From assembly GCF_013266755.1 (NCBI RefSeq), contig NZ_JABRWJ010000002.1:620001-684000 (forward strand): a stretch of 64,000 bases of DNA, given 5' to 3'. The notes under the pieces are model-generated. The model searched no databases and had not been told where the DNA came from. It was given only the letters and a program-made list of their open reading frames with translations. Source of the DNA: Pseudaquabacterium terrae (GTDB lineage: Bacteria; Pseudomonadota; Gammaproteobacteria; Burkholderiales; Burkholderiaceae_C). Shown here piece by piece: positions 51,601 through 63,572 of the stretch. How positions within the stretch are numbered: the first letter of the stretch is position 1; each line of letters starts with the position of its first letter. A program made the translations under genes and the position numbers.

Positions 51601-53140
51601 TGCCGAGCGGCTGCACGAGATGCGTGCGGTGCTGCCGAACGCGCGCTTCACGCCGGCCATCGAGCCCGTCAGCGCGGCGCGCCCCGACGCGGGTGACGCG
51701 CTGCGCGAGATCCTGCGCGGTCGGCTCGAGATGCTGGGACCGTCGAGTGCCGTGATGCTCGCCGCACCGCTGGGCCTGAGCGCCGACACCGTGCTCGGCG
51801 GCCTGCTGCGGCTGGAAGCCGAGGGCGCCGTGATGCGCGGCAGCTTCACCGCGCCCGAGGCCGACGAGTGGTGCGACCGCCGCCTGCTCGCGCGCATCCA
51901 CCGCCATACCCGCGACAAGCGCCGCGCCGAGATCCAGCCGGTGCCGGCCGCGCAGTTCATGCGCTTTCTGTTCCGCTGGCACCGGATTGGAGCGGCCACG
52001 GGCGGGGTGAGCGACGTCGACGAGCGCCACGAAGGTGAAGCCGGCCTCGCCGCGGCCTTGCGGCAACTGGAGGGTTTTGCGGCGCCGGTGGCGGCCTGGG
52101 AAGACGACCTGCTCGCCGCCCGCGTGCGCGACTACGCGCCGGCGATGCTGGACAAGCTGTGCGCCACCGGCCGCGCGGCATGGTGGCGGCCGGCGCGTGG
52201 CGGCGAATCGCCGGGGCCCGAAGCGAAACCGAAGACCGGCCCGATCCGCGGTACGCCGGTGCTGCTGTGCGAGCGCGAGGGGCTGGCGCATTGGCAGCAG
52301 GCCAGCGGCGCGACGTCGGCCGACGAGGCGCCCCGGTCGGCCAAGGCCGAGCGTGTGCTCGAAGCGCTGCGAACGCATGGCGCGAGCTTCTTCGCCGATC
52401 TGCGGCAGGACACGCGGCTGCTCGGCACCGAGCTGGAGAACGCGCTGGGTGAGCTGGTGGCGCAAGGCCTGGTGAGCTGCGACAGCTACGCCGGCCTGCG
52501 CGCGCTGGTGATGCCGGCGGACAAGCGCAACAAGCTGCTGCGGCGCCACCCCGGACGCGATCCGGCGATGGAGGATGCCGGGCGCTGGTCGCTGACCCGC
52601 CGCGCGCGGCCGCCGGTCGACGTGCCGGGTGCGCTGGCGGATCCGCATGTGGAGCACATCGCACGGGTGCTGCTGCGGCGCTATGGGGTCGTGTTTCGCA
52701 AGCTGCTCGACCGCGAGGAGGGGCTGCCGCCGTGGCGGGATCTGCACTACGTGTTGCGCAGGCTCGAAGCGCGCGGAGAAATCCGCGGCGGGCGATTTGT
52801 CAGCGGCTTCGCGGGCGAGCAGTTCGCGTTGCCTGAAGCGGCCGCGGCGCTGCGGCGGGTGGCGCGGGAGGGTGCCGAGTCAACGCAGTGCGAGCGGGTG
52901 TCGATCTCGGGCGCCGATCCGCTGAACCTGGCCGGCATCCTGACGCCGGGAGAGAAGGTCGCGCGCCTGCCCGGCAACCGGCTGCTGTTCGAGAACGGCG
53001 TGCCGGTGGCGGTTCAAGCCGGCGGGGATGTGCGCTATCTGCGCGAGATGAGCGCGGCGCTGCAGTGGGAGGTCAGGAACCTGCTGATTCGGCGGCAGCG
53101 GCCCGGAAGTTATCTCGCCGGGTCGGCGCAGGCGCAGTAA
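48695..53140 (+). CDS. lhr: Lhr-type large DEAD/DEAH-box helicase
   Basis: A 1481-residue superfamily 2 helicase. Motif I AAPTGSGKTLAAF is at about residue 48, motif II VDELHAVAG near 175, motif III LSATVKPLD near 212, and motifs IV-VI include LIFVNQRRVAERAARHLAER, VATSSLELGIDIGDVDLV and FLQRVGRAGHAIG. The long C-terminal region is typical of full-length bacterial Lhr, which unwinds nucleic acid with 3'-5' polarity and is linked to DNA repair. An upstream gap of 134 bp separates it from the divergent EAL gene. Confidence 0.93.
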   Translation: MAPDTGTERFHPAVSGWLRARFGQATEVQQRAWQVTTQRRDALIAAPTGSGKTLAAFLSAINELVLQGLSDGHGTGLPDAVQVLYVSPLKALSNDIRKNLQEPLAGIRAGLVAMGLPDVPIRDAVRTGDTPQAERERMRRQPPHILVTTPESLYILLTSNAGRAMLSSVKSVIVDELHAVAGSKRGAHLMLTLERLEALVAQPPVRIGLSATVKPLDEMARFLIGAREAHEGKPVEIIDAGHIRERDLALEMPRSPLTAVMANEVWGEVYDRLAELIAQHRTTLIFVNQRRVAERAARHLAERLGEEHVTAHHGSLAREHRLQAEQRLKAGTLKALVATSSLELGIDIGDVDLVCQLGSPRAVNAFLQRVGRAGHAIGAIPKGRLFPLSLDDLLECSALLDAVQRGELDRIRVPEEPLDALAQQIVAEVACREWNVQALFDTFRRAQPYRTLTRETFDAVVQMLAEGYATRRGRSGAYLHLDAVNGLLRARRGAKLTAVTNAGVIPDQFDYDVVLLPEEHRVGTLNEDFAFESLPGDVFQLGNTSYRIIKVETGKVMVEDAKGQAPSMPFWLGDALSRSDELSHAVARLHEAAAAWLGEPAGRGAGDEPDADALAAGVLACERQLREQLHLPAPAAQQLAQYLGTAKAALGVLPGERRIVFERFFDEVGDTHLVIHSPHGSRINKAWGLTLRKRFCRQFNFELQASALEDSIVLSLGPTHSFALDEVKRYLKAASARDLLVQALLEAPMFGTRWRWNATAALAVRRMSGARKVPPQFQRTDAQDLLTVVFPDQLACAENLVGEREIPDHPLVQQTLHDCLHETMDVDGFVRLLTRIESGEIDITTRDLAAPSPLSLAILNARPFAFLDDGAAEERRTKAVRTQGLMDLRSAADVGRLDRQAIAQVRDEARPEIGSPDELHDALVVHGFLTSAEVVEIAGDDGAGHAAALQAQRRLTSLQTPGGFTLLIAAERLHEMRAVLPNARFTPAIEPVSAARPDAGDALREILRGRLEMLGPSSAVMLAAPLGLSADTVLGGLLRLEAEGAVMRGSFTAPEADEWCDRRLLARIHRHTRDKRRAEIQPVPAAQFMRFLFRWHRIGAATGGVSDVDERHEGEAGLAAALRQLEGFAAPVAAWEDDLLAARVRDYAPAMLDKLCATGRAAWWRPARGGESPGPEAKPKTGPIRGTPVLLCEREGLAHWQQASGATSADEAPRSAKAERVLEALRTHGASFFADLRQDTRLLGTELENALGELVAQGLVSCDSYAGLRALVMPADKRNKLLRRHPGRDPAMEDAGRWSLTRRARPPVDVPGALADPHVEHIARVLLRRYGVVFRKLLDREEGLPPWRDLHYVLRRLEARGEIRGGRFVSGFAGEQFALPEAAAALRRVAREGAESTQCERVSISGADPLNLAGILTPGEKVARLPGNRLLFENGVPVAVQAGGDVRYLREMSAALQWEVRNLLIRRQRPGSYLAGSAQAQ

Positions 53141-53167
53141 GGGCGATGGGCCGCCCTCACGCCGCGA

Positions 53168-53518
53168 TCAGAGCTCGTCGTACTTCTTGCTGCTGCCGCG
53201 CGCCCGGTCCACGGGGTACTTCAGCTCGTTGACCTTCAGCTTTGCCTGTGCCGCTGCAATGGGATCGATGTCGAGGGCGCTGGAGAGCTGGATCAGGTAC
53301 AGCAGCACGTCGGCAAGCTCTTGGCTCACGGCGTCGCGCTTCTCCGGCGAGAGTTCGCGGCTCTGTGCCTCGGTGAGCCACTGGAAGTGCTCCAGCAGCT
53401 CCGCGGCTTCGACGACGAGTGCCGAGGCCAGATTCTTCGGTGAGTGAAACTGTGCCCAATCGCGGTCGCTGGCGAACTGGCTGAGTTCCTGCGCAAGGTC
53501 GTGCAATGAGTCCGCCAT
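53168..53518 (-). CDS. MazG-like nucleoside triphosphate pyrophosphohydrolase
   Basis: A 116-residue all-alpha NTP pyrophosphatase like the dCTPase (DCTPP1/RS21-C6) group. The metal-binding ExxE...ExxD pattern is visible: LASALVVEAAELLEHFQWLT and AVSQELADVLLYLIQLSSAL. These enzymes clear non-canonical or excess dNTPs. Convergent with the helicase gene (27 bp between stops); the sigma-factor gene lies upstream on the same strand with a 21-bp gap. Confidence 0.92.
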   Translation of the reverse strand: MADSLHDLAQELSQFASDRDWAQFHSPKNLASALVVEAAELLEHFQWLTEAQSRELSPEKRDAVSQELADVLLYLIQLSSALDIDPIAAAQAKLKVNELKYPVDRARGSSKKYDEL

Positions 53519-53539
53519 GCTTTTCGACGTCCGTACCCG

Positions 53540-55507
<1,968 letters not shown>

Positions 55508-55654
55508 GCAGGGTCCTGGGGGGTCAAGCGGGGCGAAACTGGGCGAAACGTGGGCGGGCGGAACCCTCTAATGTCGCTCAGGCGGGCATTCGCCGGGGCA
55601 CCGACGGATATGGGGCCGGTCCGAGGATTTGTAAGTGGCGGGTGGCCGATCGAC

Positions 55655-56116
55655 TCAATATCGCTTCGCGGCCGCCTTGAGCATGCGCTCGTAGTCGCTG
55701 CGGTACTGGCGTGCCAGCCGCAGCTTGCGGGTCTCGCTCAGCAGCTTGCCGGAGAGCTGGAAGAACTTGGTTTCCTCCTCCTGCAGGTGGTGGCGCACCT
55801 TGTGCGCCAGCTCGATGGCCTTGGCGCCCCAGGCCTCGCCGGCCGGGTCCAGCGCCTGCAGGTCTTCCACCAGCTCGTCCATGTCGTGGTGTTCCGCCAG
55901 CGCGTGGCGCGCGGTGTTCAGGCCCATGTCGTACATCAGGATCGGCACGTACAGGTAGCGCTCCTCGGCCGCCGCGTGCGCGGCGAGCTCGATGCGCAGC
56001 TCGCGGAACACCTGTTGGCGCTTGGCCGGGTTTTTCGCCCCCGTGCGGACCAGGCTGGTGCACAGGCGCCGCTGCGTCACGTGGCTGGCGCGCAGGTCGT
56101 CATAGAGGGTGTTCAT
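55655..56116 (-). CDS. hemerythrin HHE-domain protein
   Basis: A 153-residue four-helix hemerythrin-like protein. Candidate di-iron ligands are in YDDLRASHVTQRRL, LAAHAAAEERYLYVPIL, HALAEHHDMDELVEDLQ and KVRHHLQEEETKFFQLSG. Such proteins bind oxygen or NO or serve in iron-centre stress defence. Start is the ATG at 56116, just inside the longer frame. It is upstream of the sigma-factor gene on the same strand, 147 bp away; that gap shows no gene. Confidence 0.88.
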   Translation of the reverse strand: MNTLYDDLRASHVTQRRLCTSLVRTGAKNPAKRQQVFRELRIELAAHAAAEERYLYVPILMYDMGLNTARHALAEHHDMDELVEDLQALDPAGEAWGAKAIELAHKVRHHLQEEETKFFQLSGKLLSETRKLRLARQYRSDYERMLKAAAKRY

Positions 56117-56243
56117 GGGGGCGCGGCTCCCGGTGGGCAACGGGGGAGTGTGCCGCAGCGGCGGTTGTGTGAGTCGCTCGCGCCGTTTGCGCCGGTTCCC
56201 AGCAGCGACACTCCAGCGCGTTGCTCCCCGTCCTGCCCGTCAC

Positions 56244-57191
56244 GTGACCACCCCCTCGCCGTCCCGCCCCGCCACGCCGCGCCTCGGCGGCGTCGCCTGC
56301 ATCGTCCTCGCGCTGGTCTGCTTCGGCGCGCTCGACACCACGTCGAAGGTCGCCGCCGCGGCCGCGCCGGTGCTGATGGCGCTGTGGGTGCGCTACGTCG
56401 TGCAGACGGTGGTCACGGGCGCGATGCTGCTGCCGAAGCAGGGCCGGTCGCTGTTGCGCAGCGAGCGGCCGGGGTTGCAGCTGCTGCGCGCGCTGCTGCT
56501 GATCACCTGCAACGGCATCGGCTTCGTCAGCCTGGGCCGCATGCACGTCGGCGAGTTCACCGCGATCGTGATGTTGACGCCGCTGCTGCTGACGGTGATT
56601 GCCGCCTTCGGCATGAACGAGCGCGTGTCGTGGCTGCGCTGGGCCTGCCTGGCCGGTGGTTTCGCCGGCACGCTGGTGATGCTGCGCCCGGGCCGCGAAA
56701 TGTTCACGCCGGTGTTGCTGCTGCCGCTGGTGCTGGTGGTGGCGAACGCCGGCTTCCAGGTGCTGACCAGCGCGCTGGCGAAGATCGACCAGCCCGGCAC
56801 CATTCACCTCTATTCAGGCCTCGGCGGCTTGGGGGTGACCAGCGCTTCGCTGCCCTTCGTGTGGCAGCCGATGCCCGGCCCGATCTGGGTCGCGATGGTG
56901 CTGATGGGCCTGTTCGGCGCGCTCGGCCACTTCCTGCTGATCATGGCCTACGCCCGCGCGCCGGTGGCCGTCCTCACGCCCTACCTGTACCTGCAGGTCG
57001 GCTTCGGCACGCTCGCCGGCTGGCTGGTGTTCTCGCACGTGCCGGACGCCTGGTCGCTCACCGGCATCGGCCTGATCGTCGCGTGCGGCGTCTACGGCAC
57101 CTGGTTGACCGGGCGCGAGATCCTGCGCGGCGAGCGCACGCCCGACGCGCAGTCGAGCATCGCGGCGATCGCGGGGGCGGACGAGCGGTGA
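56244..57191 (+). CDS. DMT-family (EamA) permease
   Basis: A 315-residue inner-membrane protein with ten transmembrane segments in two EamA repeats: GGVACIVLALVCFGALDTTS opens the first, LLLPLVLVVANAGFQVLTSA the second. RMHVGEFTAIVMLTPLLLTV and ARAPVAVLTPYLYLQVGFGT are the conserved ends of the repeats. Start is a GTG at 56244; the longer frame to 56109 overlaps the hemerythrin gene and is basic, low-complexity. Substrate unknown (metabolite efflux is usual). Confidence 0.88.
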   Translation: MTTPSPSRPATPRLGGVACIVLALVCFGALDTTSKVAAAAAPVLMALWVRYVVQTVVTGAMLLPKQGRSLLRSERPGLQLLRALLLITCNGIGFVSLGRMHVGEFTAIVMLTPLLLTVIAAFGMNERVSWLRWACLAGGFAGTLVMLRPGREMFTPVLLLPLVLVVANAGFQVLTSALAKIDQPGTIHLYSGLGGLGVTSASLPFVWQPMPGPIWVAMVLMGLFGALGHFLLIMAYARAPVAVLTPYLYLQVGFGTLAGWLVFSHVPDAWSLTGIGLIVACGVYGTWLTGREILRGERTPDAQSSIAAIAGADER

Positions 57192-57219
57192 ACGTGCCGC
57201 GTCGTCGCGACAGGCGCCG

Positions 57220-58554
57220 TCAGATCCGCCCCGCCATCTCCGCCGCCTGCGCCGCGCGCGCGAGCACGCGCGGCAGGACCTCGTCACGCAGGAAGGCCGC
57301 GTTCGCGTCGCCGACGCGCGGCGCGAGGCGCTCGAATTGGGCCGGCGCATCGCGCGCAATGGCCTTGCCGAGATTGCGCAGGGCAAGCCGCAGCGCCTGG
57401 ATGCGCACGCGGTGCGGCGCCAGGCAGGTCTCGTGGAAGGCGGTGAAATGTTCCGGCGTGATGCGCGTCTCGTCCTCGCAGCCGCCGATCATCAGCGCCG
57501 GTGCGGCGTCGAGCCAGCCGTAGGCGGTGGTGCACATCATGTCGTACGGGGGCGAGACATCCCAGCGACCGCGGTTCCACAGCAGTGAATGGTTCTTCCA
57601 GTGCGCGTCGGCGTTGCACATCAGGAAGTTCATCACCCGCAGGTTCAACAGCGCCGACAGCGCGGCGGCGGGCGCAGTGGCATAGCGGGCGGCCAGGCTG
57701 AACATCAGCGCCATCTTCGCGCCGCCGGATTTCTCGTACTTGGCTGCCGTGGTCGCCCATTCGTTGCGCAGCTGCAGGAAGTCGATCTGGTGCAGCCGGC
57801 GCACGTGGCCCGCGGCCTCGCGCCGATCGAACCGGGTGACCGCATAGGCCCACTCGCGTTCACCACCGGGCTCGTGACCGTCGGCGCTGTGGAGCAGGAA
57901 GGGTTTGGGCGCACCGACGAGCGCGTGCGCGAGCGACATGCAGAAGAACTCGTTGACCGCCACGTGCTTCAGCCGGCGCTCGCGCGGGGGCTCGGGCTTG
58001 AGGATGTGGGTGGTCGGCGCCTGGTCGACGGGTTCGAGCAGCTCGGCGATCGGGGTGATGTCCGCCGCCGGCGTGGTCCGCACAGCCAGCTTGTCCTGTG
58101 CGCCGGCCAGCGACATGCGCGAGGCTTCGAGCAGCGAGCCGCCCTCGACGCGCATGCGTCGAATCCGCGTCAGCAGCTCGGCGGCCGGCAAGGGCCGGTA
58201 GCGCTCGTCCTGCGGCAGCGCGTGCGGATCGGCGGACACGGTGATCGCGCCCGCGGTCTCGCGACCGAAGCGGCGCAGCAGGTCGAAAGTGTCGCCGGCG
58301 CTCGCATCGAGGCGGTGTTCCAGCCGCCGGCGCGCGTCGCCTTCCGGCAGCAGGTTGTCGAAGTACTTCTCGACCAGACCGTCCTCGGCGGCGTCGTCGT
58401 AGGGTGACGCACGCAGCGCCAGGTGGGGCGACAGCGGAAAGGCTTCAGGATCGTTCAGCCAATCGGCTGCGTAACTCAGCCGCCAGCCGCGCGGCCCGTC
58501 CTCGAGCGTGCCGACACGCTTGCCGTCGTTGAAGAGGAACAGCTCATCGGCCAT
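57220..58554 (-). CDS. hipA: HipA-family serine/threonine kinase toxin
   Basis: A 444-residue HipA-type kinase. Landmarks: N-terminal LPEGDARRRLEHRL, the P-loop-like MSLAGAQDKLAVRT near 175, ATP-binding lysine in THILKPEPPRERRL near 205, catalytic NADAHWKNHSLLW near 320 and metal-binding PPYDMMCTT near 340. HipA toxins phosphorylate aminoacyl-tRNA synthetases and induce dormancy. The start overlaps the hipB 3' end by 11 bp, so the pair is translationally coupled. All key kinase residues appear intact. Confidence 0.92.
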   Translation of the reverse strand: MADELFLFNDGKRVGTLEDGPRGWRLSYAADWLNDPEAFPLSPHLALRASPYDDAAEDGLVEKYFDNLLPEGDARRRLEHRLDASAGDTFDLLRRFGRETAGAITVSADPHALPQDERYRPLPAAELLTRIRRMRVEGGSLLEASRMSLAGAQDKLAVRTTPAADITPIAELLEPVDQAPTTHILKPEPPRERRLKHVAVNEFFCMSLAHALVGAPKPFLLHSADGHEPGGEREWAYAVTRFDRREAAGHVRRLHQIDFLQLRNEWATTAAKYEKSGGAKMALMFSLAARYATAPAAALSALLNLRVMNFLMCNADAHWKNHSLLWNRGRWDVSPPYDMMCTTAYGWLDAAPALMIGGCEDETRITPEHFTAFHETCLAPHRVRIQALRLALRNLGKAIARDAPAQFERLAPRVGDANAAFLRDEVLPRVLARAAQAAEMAGRI

Positions 58555-58786
58555 GCCGGTCCTCCGCCGTCTGGCCCGGGCCGTGCACGTGGATCTGCAG
58601 CCCCAGCGCCGCGCAGACCTCGAGGACCTTGGTGGTCGACAGGCCGGCGCGCTTGCCGCCTTCGAGCTGATTCAGGAAGGGCACGCTGACGCCACAGGTG
58701 GCAGCCGCGACGTCCTGCGTCAGACCGAGCGCCTTGCGCGCCGAGCGAACCGCCGTGCCGAGTTCGGCCAGGGTGTGGACCTGCAT
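58544..58786 (-). CDS. hipB: HipB-family antitoxin (Xre helix-turn-helix)
   Basis: An 80-residue antitoxin with the HipB helix-turn-helix: LGTAVRSARKALGLTQDVAA then ATCGVSVPFLNQLEGGKRAG, then STTKVLEVCAALGLQIHVHG. It neutralises HipA and represses its own promoter in characterised systems. It is encoded first, overlapping hipA by 11 bp. The operator inverted repeat sits 7-34 nt upstream of its start. Confidence 0.93.
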   Translation of the reverse strand: MQVHTLAELGTAVRSARKALGLTQDVAAATCGVSVPFLNQLEGGKRAGLSTTKVLEVCAALGLQIHVHGPGQTAEDRHGR

Positions 58787-58792
58787 GACTAA

Positions 58793-58859
58793 ACCATCGT
58801 GTAGGAAGCACGACGATGGTAGCCACCCGGATTATGAAACTCAACAAATGATTAGTAAA
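58793..58859 (-). promoter_or_regulatory. hipBA promoter and operator
   Basis: On the minus strand a -35-like TTTACT (58854-58859), a 17-bp spacer and a CATAAT -10 (58831-58836, 5 of 6 consensus) predict a start near 58823. Immediately downstream an inverted repeat ACCATCGT (58793-58800)/ACGATGGT (58813-58820) with a 12-bp centre would let HipB cover the initiation region. The remainder, 58860-58906, is conspicuously AT-rich and contains no gene. Confidence 0.68.
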
Positions 58860-58906
58860 TCAGGTGAGGCGAGACGCATTCTAAAAAACTAAACATTCAC
58901 TTAGCT

Positions 58907-60463
58907 TCAGGTCACCGGCCCCGGTGCGAAAAGCACCAGCGAATTCGCCACGCCCCACTTCTCGGCCCAGGTCTTCCGGCCGCTCGCCGTCTCCAGCAGC
59001 AACCGGAACAGCTCCCAGCCCATCTCCTCGATCGACACCTCGCCGTCGGCGATGCGCCCGGCGTTCAGGTCCATCAGGTCGTGCCAGCGGCGCGCCAATT
59101 CGCTGCGCGTCGCGACCTTGATCACCGGGCAGGCCGCCAGGCCGTAGGGCGTGCCGCGGCCGGTGGTGAAGACGTGCAGGTTCATGCCGGCCGCCAGTTG
59201 CAGCGTGCCGCAGATGAAATCGCTGGCCGGCGTCGCGGCGTAGATCAGGCCCTTCTGGTCGGGCCGCAGCTTCTCGCCCGGCGGCAGCACGCCGCTGATG
59301 GCGCTGGAGCCGCTCTTGACGATCGAGCCCATCGCCTTCTCGACGATGTTGGACAGCCCGCCTGCCTTGTTGCCCGGCGTGGTGTTCGCGCTGCGGTCGG
59401 CGCGGCCGCGCGCGAGGTAGCGGTCGTACCAGTCCATCTCGCGCACCATCGCCTCGGCCACTTCCGGTGTCGCGGCGCGGGCGGTGAGCTGGTCGATCGC
59501 GTCGCGCACTTCGGTGACTTCCGAGAACATCACCGTCGCGCCGGCGCGCACCAGCAGGTCGGCGGCGATGCCGACCGCCGGGTTCGCGGTGACGCCGGAG
59601 AACGCGTCGCTGCCGCCGCACTGCACGCCGACGACCAGCGCGCTGGCCGGGCAGGGCTCGCGGCGGCGCTGGTCCAGCAGCGCGAGGTGGCGCTCGGCGC
59701 TCTCGAGGATCGAATGAATCATCGACTGGAAGCCGATGTGCGCCGCATCCTGCAGGCACACCGTGTCCAGCGCCTCGCCGCGCTCGTCGTTCAGCGGGAT
59801 CGTGCCCGGCGGCAACAGCCGTTCGGGCTGCAGCTTCTCGCAGCCCAGGCTGACGACCATCACCTCGCCGCCGAAGTTCGGGTTCAGGCTGATGTGGCGC
59901 AGCGTGCGGATCGGGATCGCGGCATCGGGCGCATCGATCGCCACGCCGCAGCCGTAGCCGTGCTCCAGGCCGACCACGTCGTCGACGTTCGGATAACGCG
60001 GCAACAGCTCGTCCCGGATGCGCTTGACCGCGTGCTCGACGACGCCGGCGACGCACTGCACGGTGGTCGTGATGGCCAGGATGTTGCGCGTGCCCACCGA
60101 GCCGTCGGCGTTGCGGTAGCCCATGAACGTGAAGCCTTCGAGCGGCGGCTGCGGCGGTGGCTTGACGGTGGCGATCGGCAGACCGTCGAGCGCACGCGCG
60201 GCGGGCATCTCGAGCAGCCGTTCGTGCACCCAGCTGCCGGCCGGGATGTCGGCTTTGGCAGTGCCGATGGTCGTGCCGTAGCGCATCACCGGCGCGCCGG
60301 CGGCGATGTCGACCAGCGCCACCTTGTGGGCCTGCGGCACCTTCTCGCGCAGCGTCGGCCCGCCGGGCAACGCGGTGCCCGACGGCAGCCCGCCTTCGTT
60401 CGCCACGATCGCCACGTTGTCGGCGTCGTGCATGCGGATGATCAAGGGGCTCGTGTTGCTCAT
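58907..60463 (-). CDS. garD: galactarate dehydratase
   Basis: A 518-residue UxaA-superfamily dehydratase that converts galactarate (or glucarate) to 5-keto-4-deoxyglucarate. An N-terminal SAF-like domain (about 1-95: [20 protein letters not shown]) precedes the catalytic domain with [76 protein letters not shown] and [20 protein letters not shown]. Length and order match GarD rather than the two-gene altronate dehydratase. Last gene of a minus-strand operon of lactonases and transport components. Confidence 0.9.
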   Translation of the reverse strand: MSNTSPLIIRMHDADNVAIVANEGGLPSGTALPGGPTLREKVPQAHKVALVDIAAGAPVMRYGTTIGTAKADIPAGSWVHERLLEMPAARALDGLPIATVKPPPQPPLEGFTFMGYRNADGSVGTRNILAITTTVQCVAGVVEHAVKRIRDELLPRYPNVDDVVGLEHGYGCGVAIDAPDAAIPIRTLRHISLNPNFGGEVMVVSLGCEKLQPERLLPPGTIPLNDERGEALDTVCLQDAAHIGFQSMIHSILESAERHLALLDQRRREPCPASALVVGVQCGGSDAFSGVTANPAVGIAADLLVRAGATVMFSEVTEVRDAIDQLTARAATPEVAEAMVREMDWYDRYLARGRADRSANTTPGNKAGGLSNIVEKAMGSIVKSGSSAISGVLPPGEKLRPDQKGLIYAATPASDFICGTLQLAAGMNLHVFTTGRGTPYGLAACPVIKVATRSELARRWHDLMDLNAGRIADGEVSIEEMGWELFRLLLETASGRKTWAEKWGVANSLVLFAPGPVT

Positions 60464-60474
60464 CGGTTCACAGC

Positions 60475-61566
60475 TCAGGGCAGCTGGACGATCTCGACCC
60501 AGTTCGGGTTCTTGCCGAGGATCAGCGTGGTCTGCGGCGCCAGCCGGCCGCTGTCGGCATCGATGCGGTAGACGCTCATCTGGTGCGATAGCTGACCGAC
60601 CGCCAGCAGCCAGCGGCCGGAGGGGTCGATGCGGAAGCCGCGCGGCTGCTTCTCGGTCGGCTGGTGGCCGATCAGCGTCAGCTCGCCGGTCGTGGCGTTG
60701 ACCTTCCACATCGCCAGCGTGCTCGTCGTGCGCTCGCTGGTGTAGAGGTGGCGGCCGTCGGGCGTCAGGTGCAGGTCGGCGGCCCACGGCTTGCCGCCGA
60801 AGCCCGGCGGCAGGCTCGACCAGTGCTTGCGTGCCGTCAGCGTGCCGCGCTGCGCATCGATGTCCAGCAACTCGACGCTGGCGTCCAGCTCGTTCAGCAG
60901 GTAGGCGTGGCGGCCGTTCGGGTGCAGCACCAGGTGGCGCGCACCGCTGCCTGGGCGCAGCGCCAGCGCGGGCGGCTCGGTCGGCGTCAGCGCGCCGCTC
61001 GCGGCATCGAAGCGCCACTGCATCACCTGATCGCTGCCCAGGTTGGTGACGTACAGGTGCCGGCCCGCGGCGTCGGGCACCGCCGCGTGCGCGTTCTTGC
61101 CGGTGGCCAGGATCTGCTGCGCGGCGCCGGCCACGCCGTCGGCGCCGATCGGGCTGACGCTGAGCTTGTGGCCGCCGTACGAGGCGGCGAAGAGCCAGCG
61201 GCCGGTCTTGTCGGTGGCGATGTAGGCCATGCTGTCGGGCAGAGGCGCCTGGCCGATGGCCTTCAGCTGGCCGGCGCTGTCGCCCGCGCTGCGGTCGATC
61301 GCGAAGCTGGCCACCGTGTAGGGCTCGGAGCGCAGCGCGGCGTACAGGAAGCGCTGGTCCGGGCTCAGCGCCAGCGGCATCACCGTGCCGCTGACGGGCA
61401 CCGTCTGCAGCGGTTTTACTGCCCCCGCGCCATCGAGCGCCAGCACGCTGATCTCGCGGCTGTCGGCATTGGCGACGTAGGCGACGCTGCGCGGCGGGGT
61501 GCTGCAGGCTTGCATCAGCAGGATTCCGATCGCGGCGCCCAGCACCGAAAGTGAGCGTGTGACCAT
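60475..61566 (-). CDS. 6-phosphogluconolactonase-like seven-bladed propeller, lipoprotein
   Basis: A 363-residue lactonase-family (COG2706-type) propeller. The signal ends [10 protein letters not shown], a lipobox (LMQAC). Repeats typical of the family include [80 protein letters not shown] and [20 protein letters not shown]. Given its neighbours it more likely opens a sugar-acid lactone in the periplasm than acting in the pentose phosphate pathway. It is 11 bp upstream of garD. Confidence 0.88.
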   Translation of the reverse strand: MVTRSLSVLGAAIGILLMQACSTPPRSVAYVANADSREISVLALDGAGAVKPLQTVPVSGTVMPLALSPDQRFLYAALRSEPYTVASFAIDRSAGDSAGQLKAIGQAPLPDSMAYIATDKTGRWLFAASYGGHKLSVSPIGADGVAGAAQQILATGKNAHAAVPDAAGRHLYVTNLGSDQVMQWRFDAASGALTPTEPPALALRPGSGARHLVLHPNGRHAYLLNELDASVELLDIDAQRGTLTARKHWSSLPPGFGGKPWAADLHLTPDGRHLYTSERTTSTLAMWKVNATTGELTLIGHQPTEKQPRGFRIDPSGRWLLAVGQLSHQMSVYRIDADSGRLAPQTTLILGKNPNWVEIVQLP

Positions 61567-61585
61567 GCGTTGACTCCGTGAATGT

Positions 61586-62563
61586 TCATTCGACCTTGAT
61601 GCCGCCTTCCTTGACGACCTTGGCCCACTTCTCGCGTTCCTTGATTTCGAACGCCGCCAGCTCTTCCGGCTTCATGCCCGAGGGCTCGAGCCCCAGCGCA
61701 TCGAGCCGCTGGCGGATGTCCGGCTGCGCCAGCGCCGAGGCGATCTCGGCGTGCAGCCGGGCGACGATCTCCTTGGGCGTGCCGGCCGGCGCATGCACCG
61801 TCTGCCAGCTGACGACGTCGTAACCCTTGACGCCCGATTCGGCGATCGTCGGCACGCTCTCGAAGCCCTTGACGCGCTTGCCCGCGGTGACCGCCAGCAC
61901 GCGCAGGGTGCCGGCCTTGATGTGTGCCGCGGTGGCGACCAGCGTGTCGATGCCGAAGTTCACCTGGCCGGCGATCACGTCCTGCACCGCCGGGCCGCTG
62001 CCGCGGTACGGGATGTGCACGATGAACATGCCGGCCATCTGCTTGAGCAGCTCGCCGCCCATGTGCTGCGACGAGCCGGTGCCGGCCGACGAGAAGCTTA
62101 AGCGGCCGGGATTGGCGCGCGCGTAGCTGATCAGGTCCTGGATCGTCTTGAACGGGCTCGAGGCCGGCACGACCACCGCGTTGCTGGTGGTGCCGATCAT
62201 GGTCACCGGCGCGAAGTCCTTGGCCGCGTTGTACGGGATCTTCGGGTTCAGGACCGGGTTGATCGCCTGCGTCGAGATCGTGCTGCCGAGGATCGTGTAG
62301 CCGTCGGGCGGCGCCTTGGCGACCATGTCGGCGCCGAGCACGCCGCCGGCGCCGGCCTTGTTGTCGATCACGAAGGTCTGGCCGAGCACATTGCCGATCT
62401 TCGGGCTCAGCAGGCGCGCCAGGATGTCGGTGGTGCCGCCGGCCGCGAACGGCACGACGTAGCGGATCGGCTTGTTGGGCCACGGTGACTGCGCGCGAGC
62501 GCCTGCGAACGGCGCGGCGGCGAGCAGGCCGAGCGAGGATTGCAGCAGGCGGCGGCGTTGCAT
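61586..62563 (-). CDS. tripartite tricarboxylate transporter binding protein (TctC/Bug family)
   Basis: A 325-residue exported binding protein; signal MQRRRLLQSSLGLLAAAPFA, cleavage after ARA. The Bug-family start WPNKPIRYVVPFAAGGTTDI is followed by VIDNKAGAGGVLGADMVAKA, FSSAGTGSSQHMGGELLKQM, HIPYRGSGPAVQDVIAGQVN and WQTVHAPAGTPKEIVARLHA. These receptors bind carboxylates for TctAB or act as orphan sensors. No tctA/tctB is in the window. The family is greatly expanded in Burkholderiales. Confidence 0.94.
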   Translation of the reverse strand: MQRRRLLQSSLGLLAAAPFAGARAQSPWPNKPIRYVVPFAAGGTTDILARLLSPKIGNVLGQTFVIDNKAGAGGVLGADMVAKAPPDGYTILGSTISTQAINPVLNPKIPYNAAKDFAPVTMIGTTSNAVVVPASSPFKTIQDLISYARANPGRLSFSSAGTGSSQHMGGELLKQMAGMFIVHIPYRGSGPAVQDVIAGQVNFGIDTLVATAAHIKAGTLRVLAVTAGKRVKGFESVPTIAESGVKGYDVVSWQTVHAPAGTPKEIVARLHAEIASALAQPDIRQRLDALGLEPSGMKPEELAAFEIKEREKWAKVVKEGGIKVE

Positions 62564-62588
62564 GGAAAGTCTCCTTTGACCGGCGCCT

Positions 62589-63554
<966 letters not shown>

Positions 63555-63572
63555 GGCCGCGTCCTTCATGCG

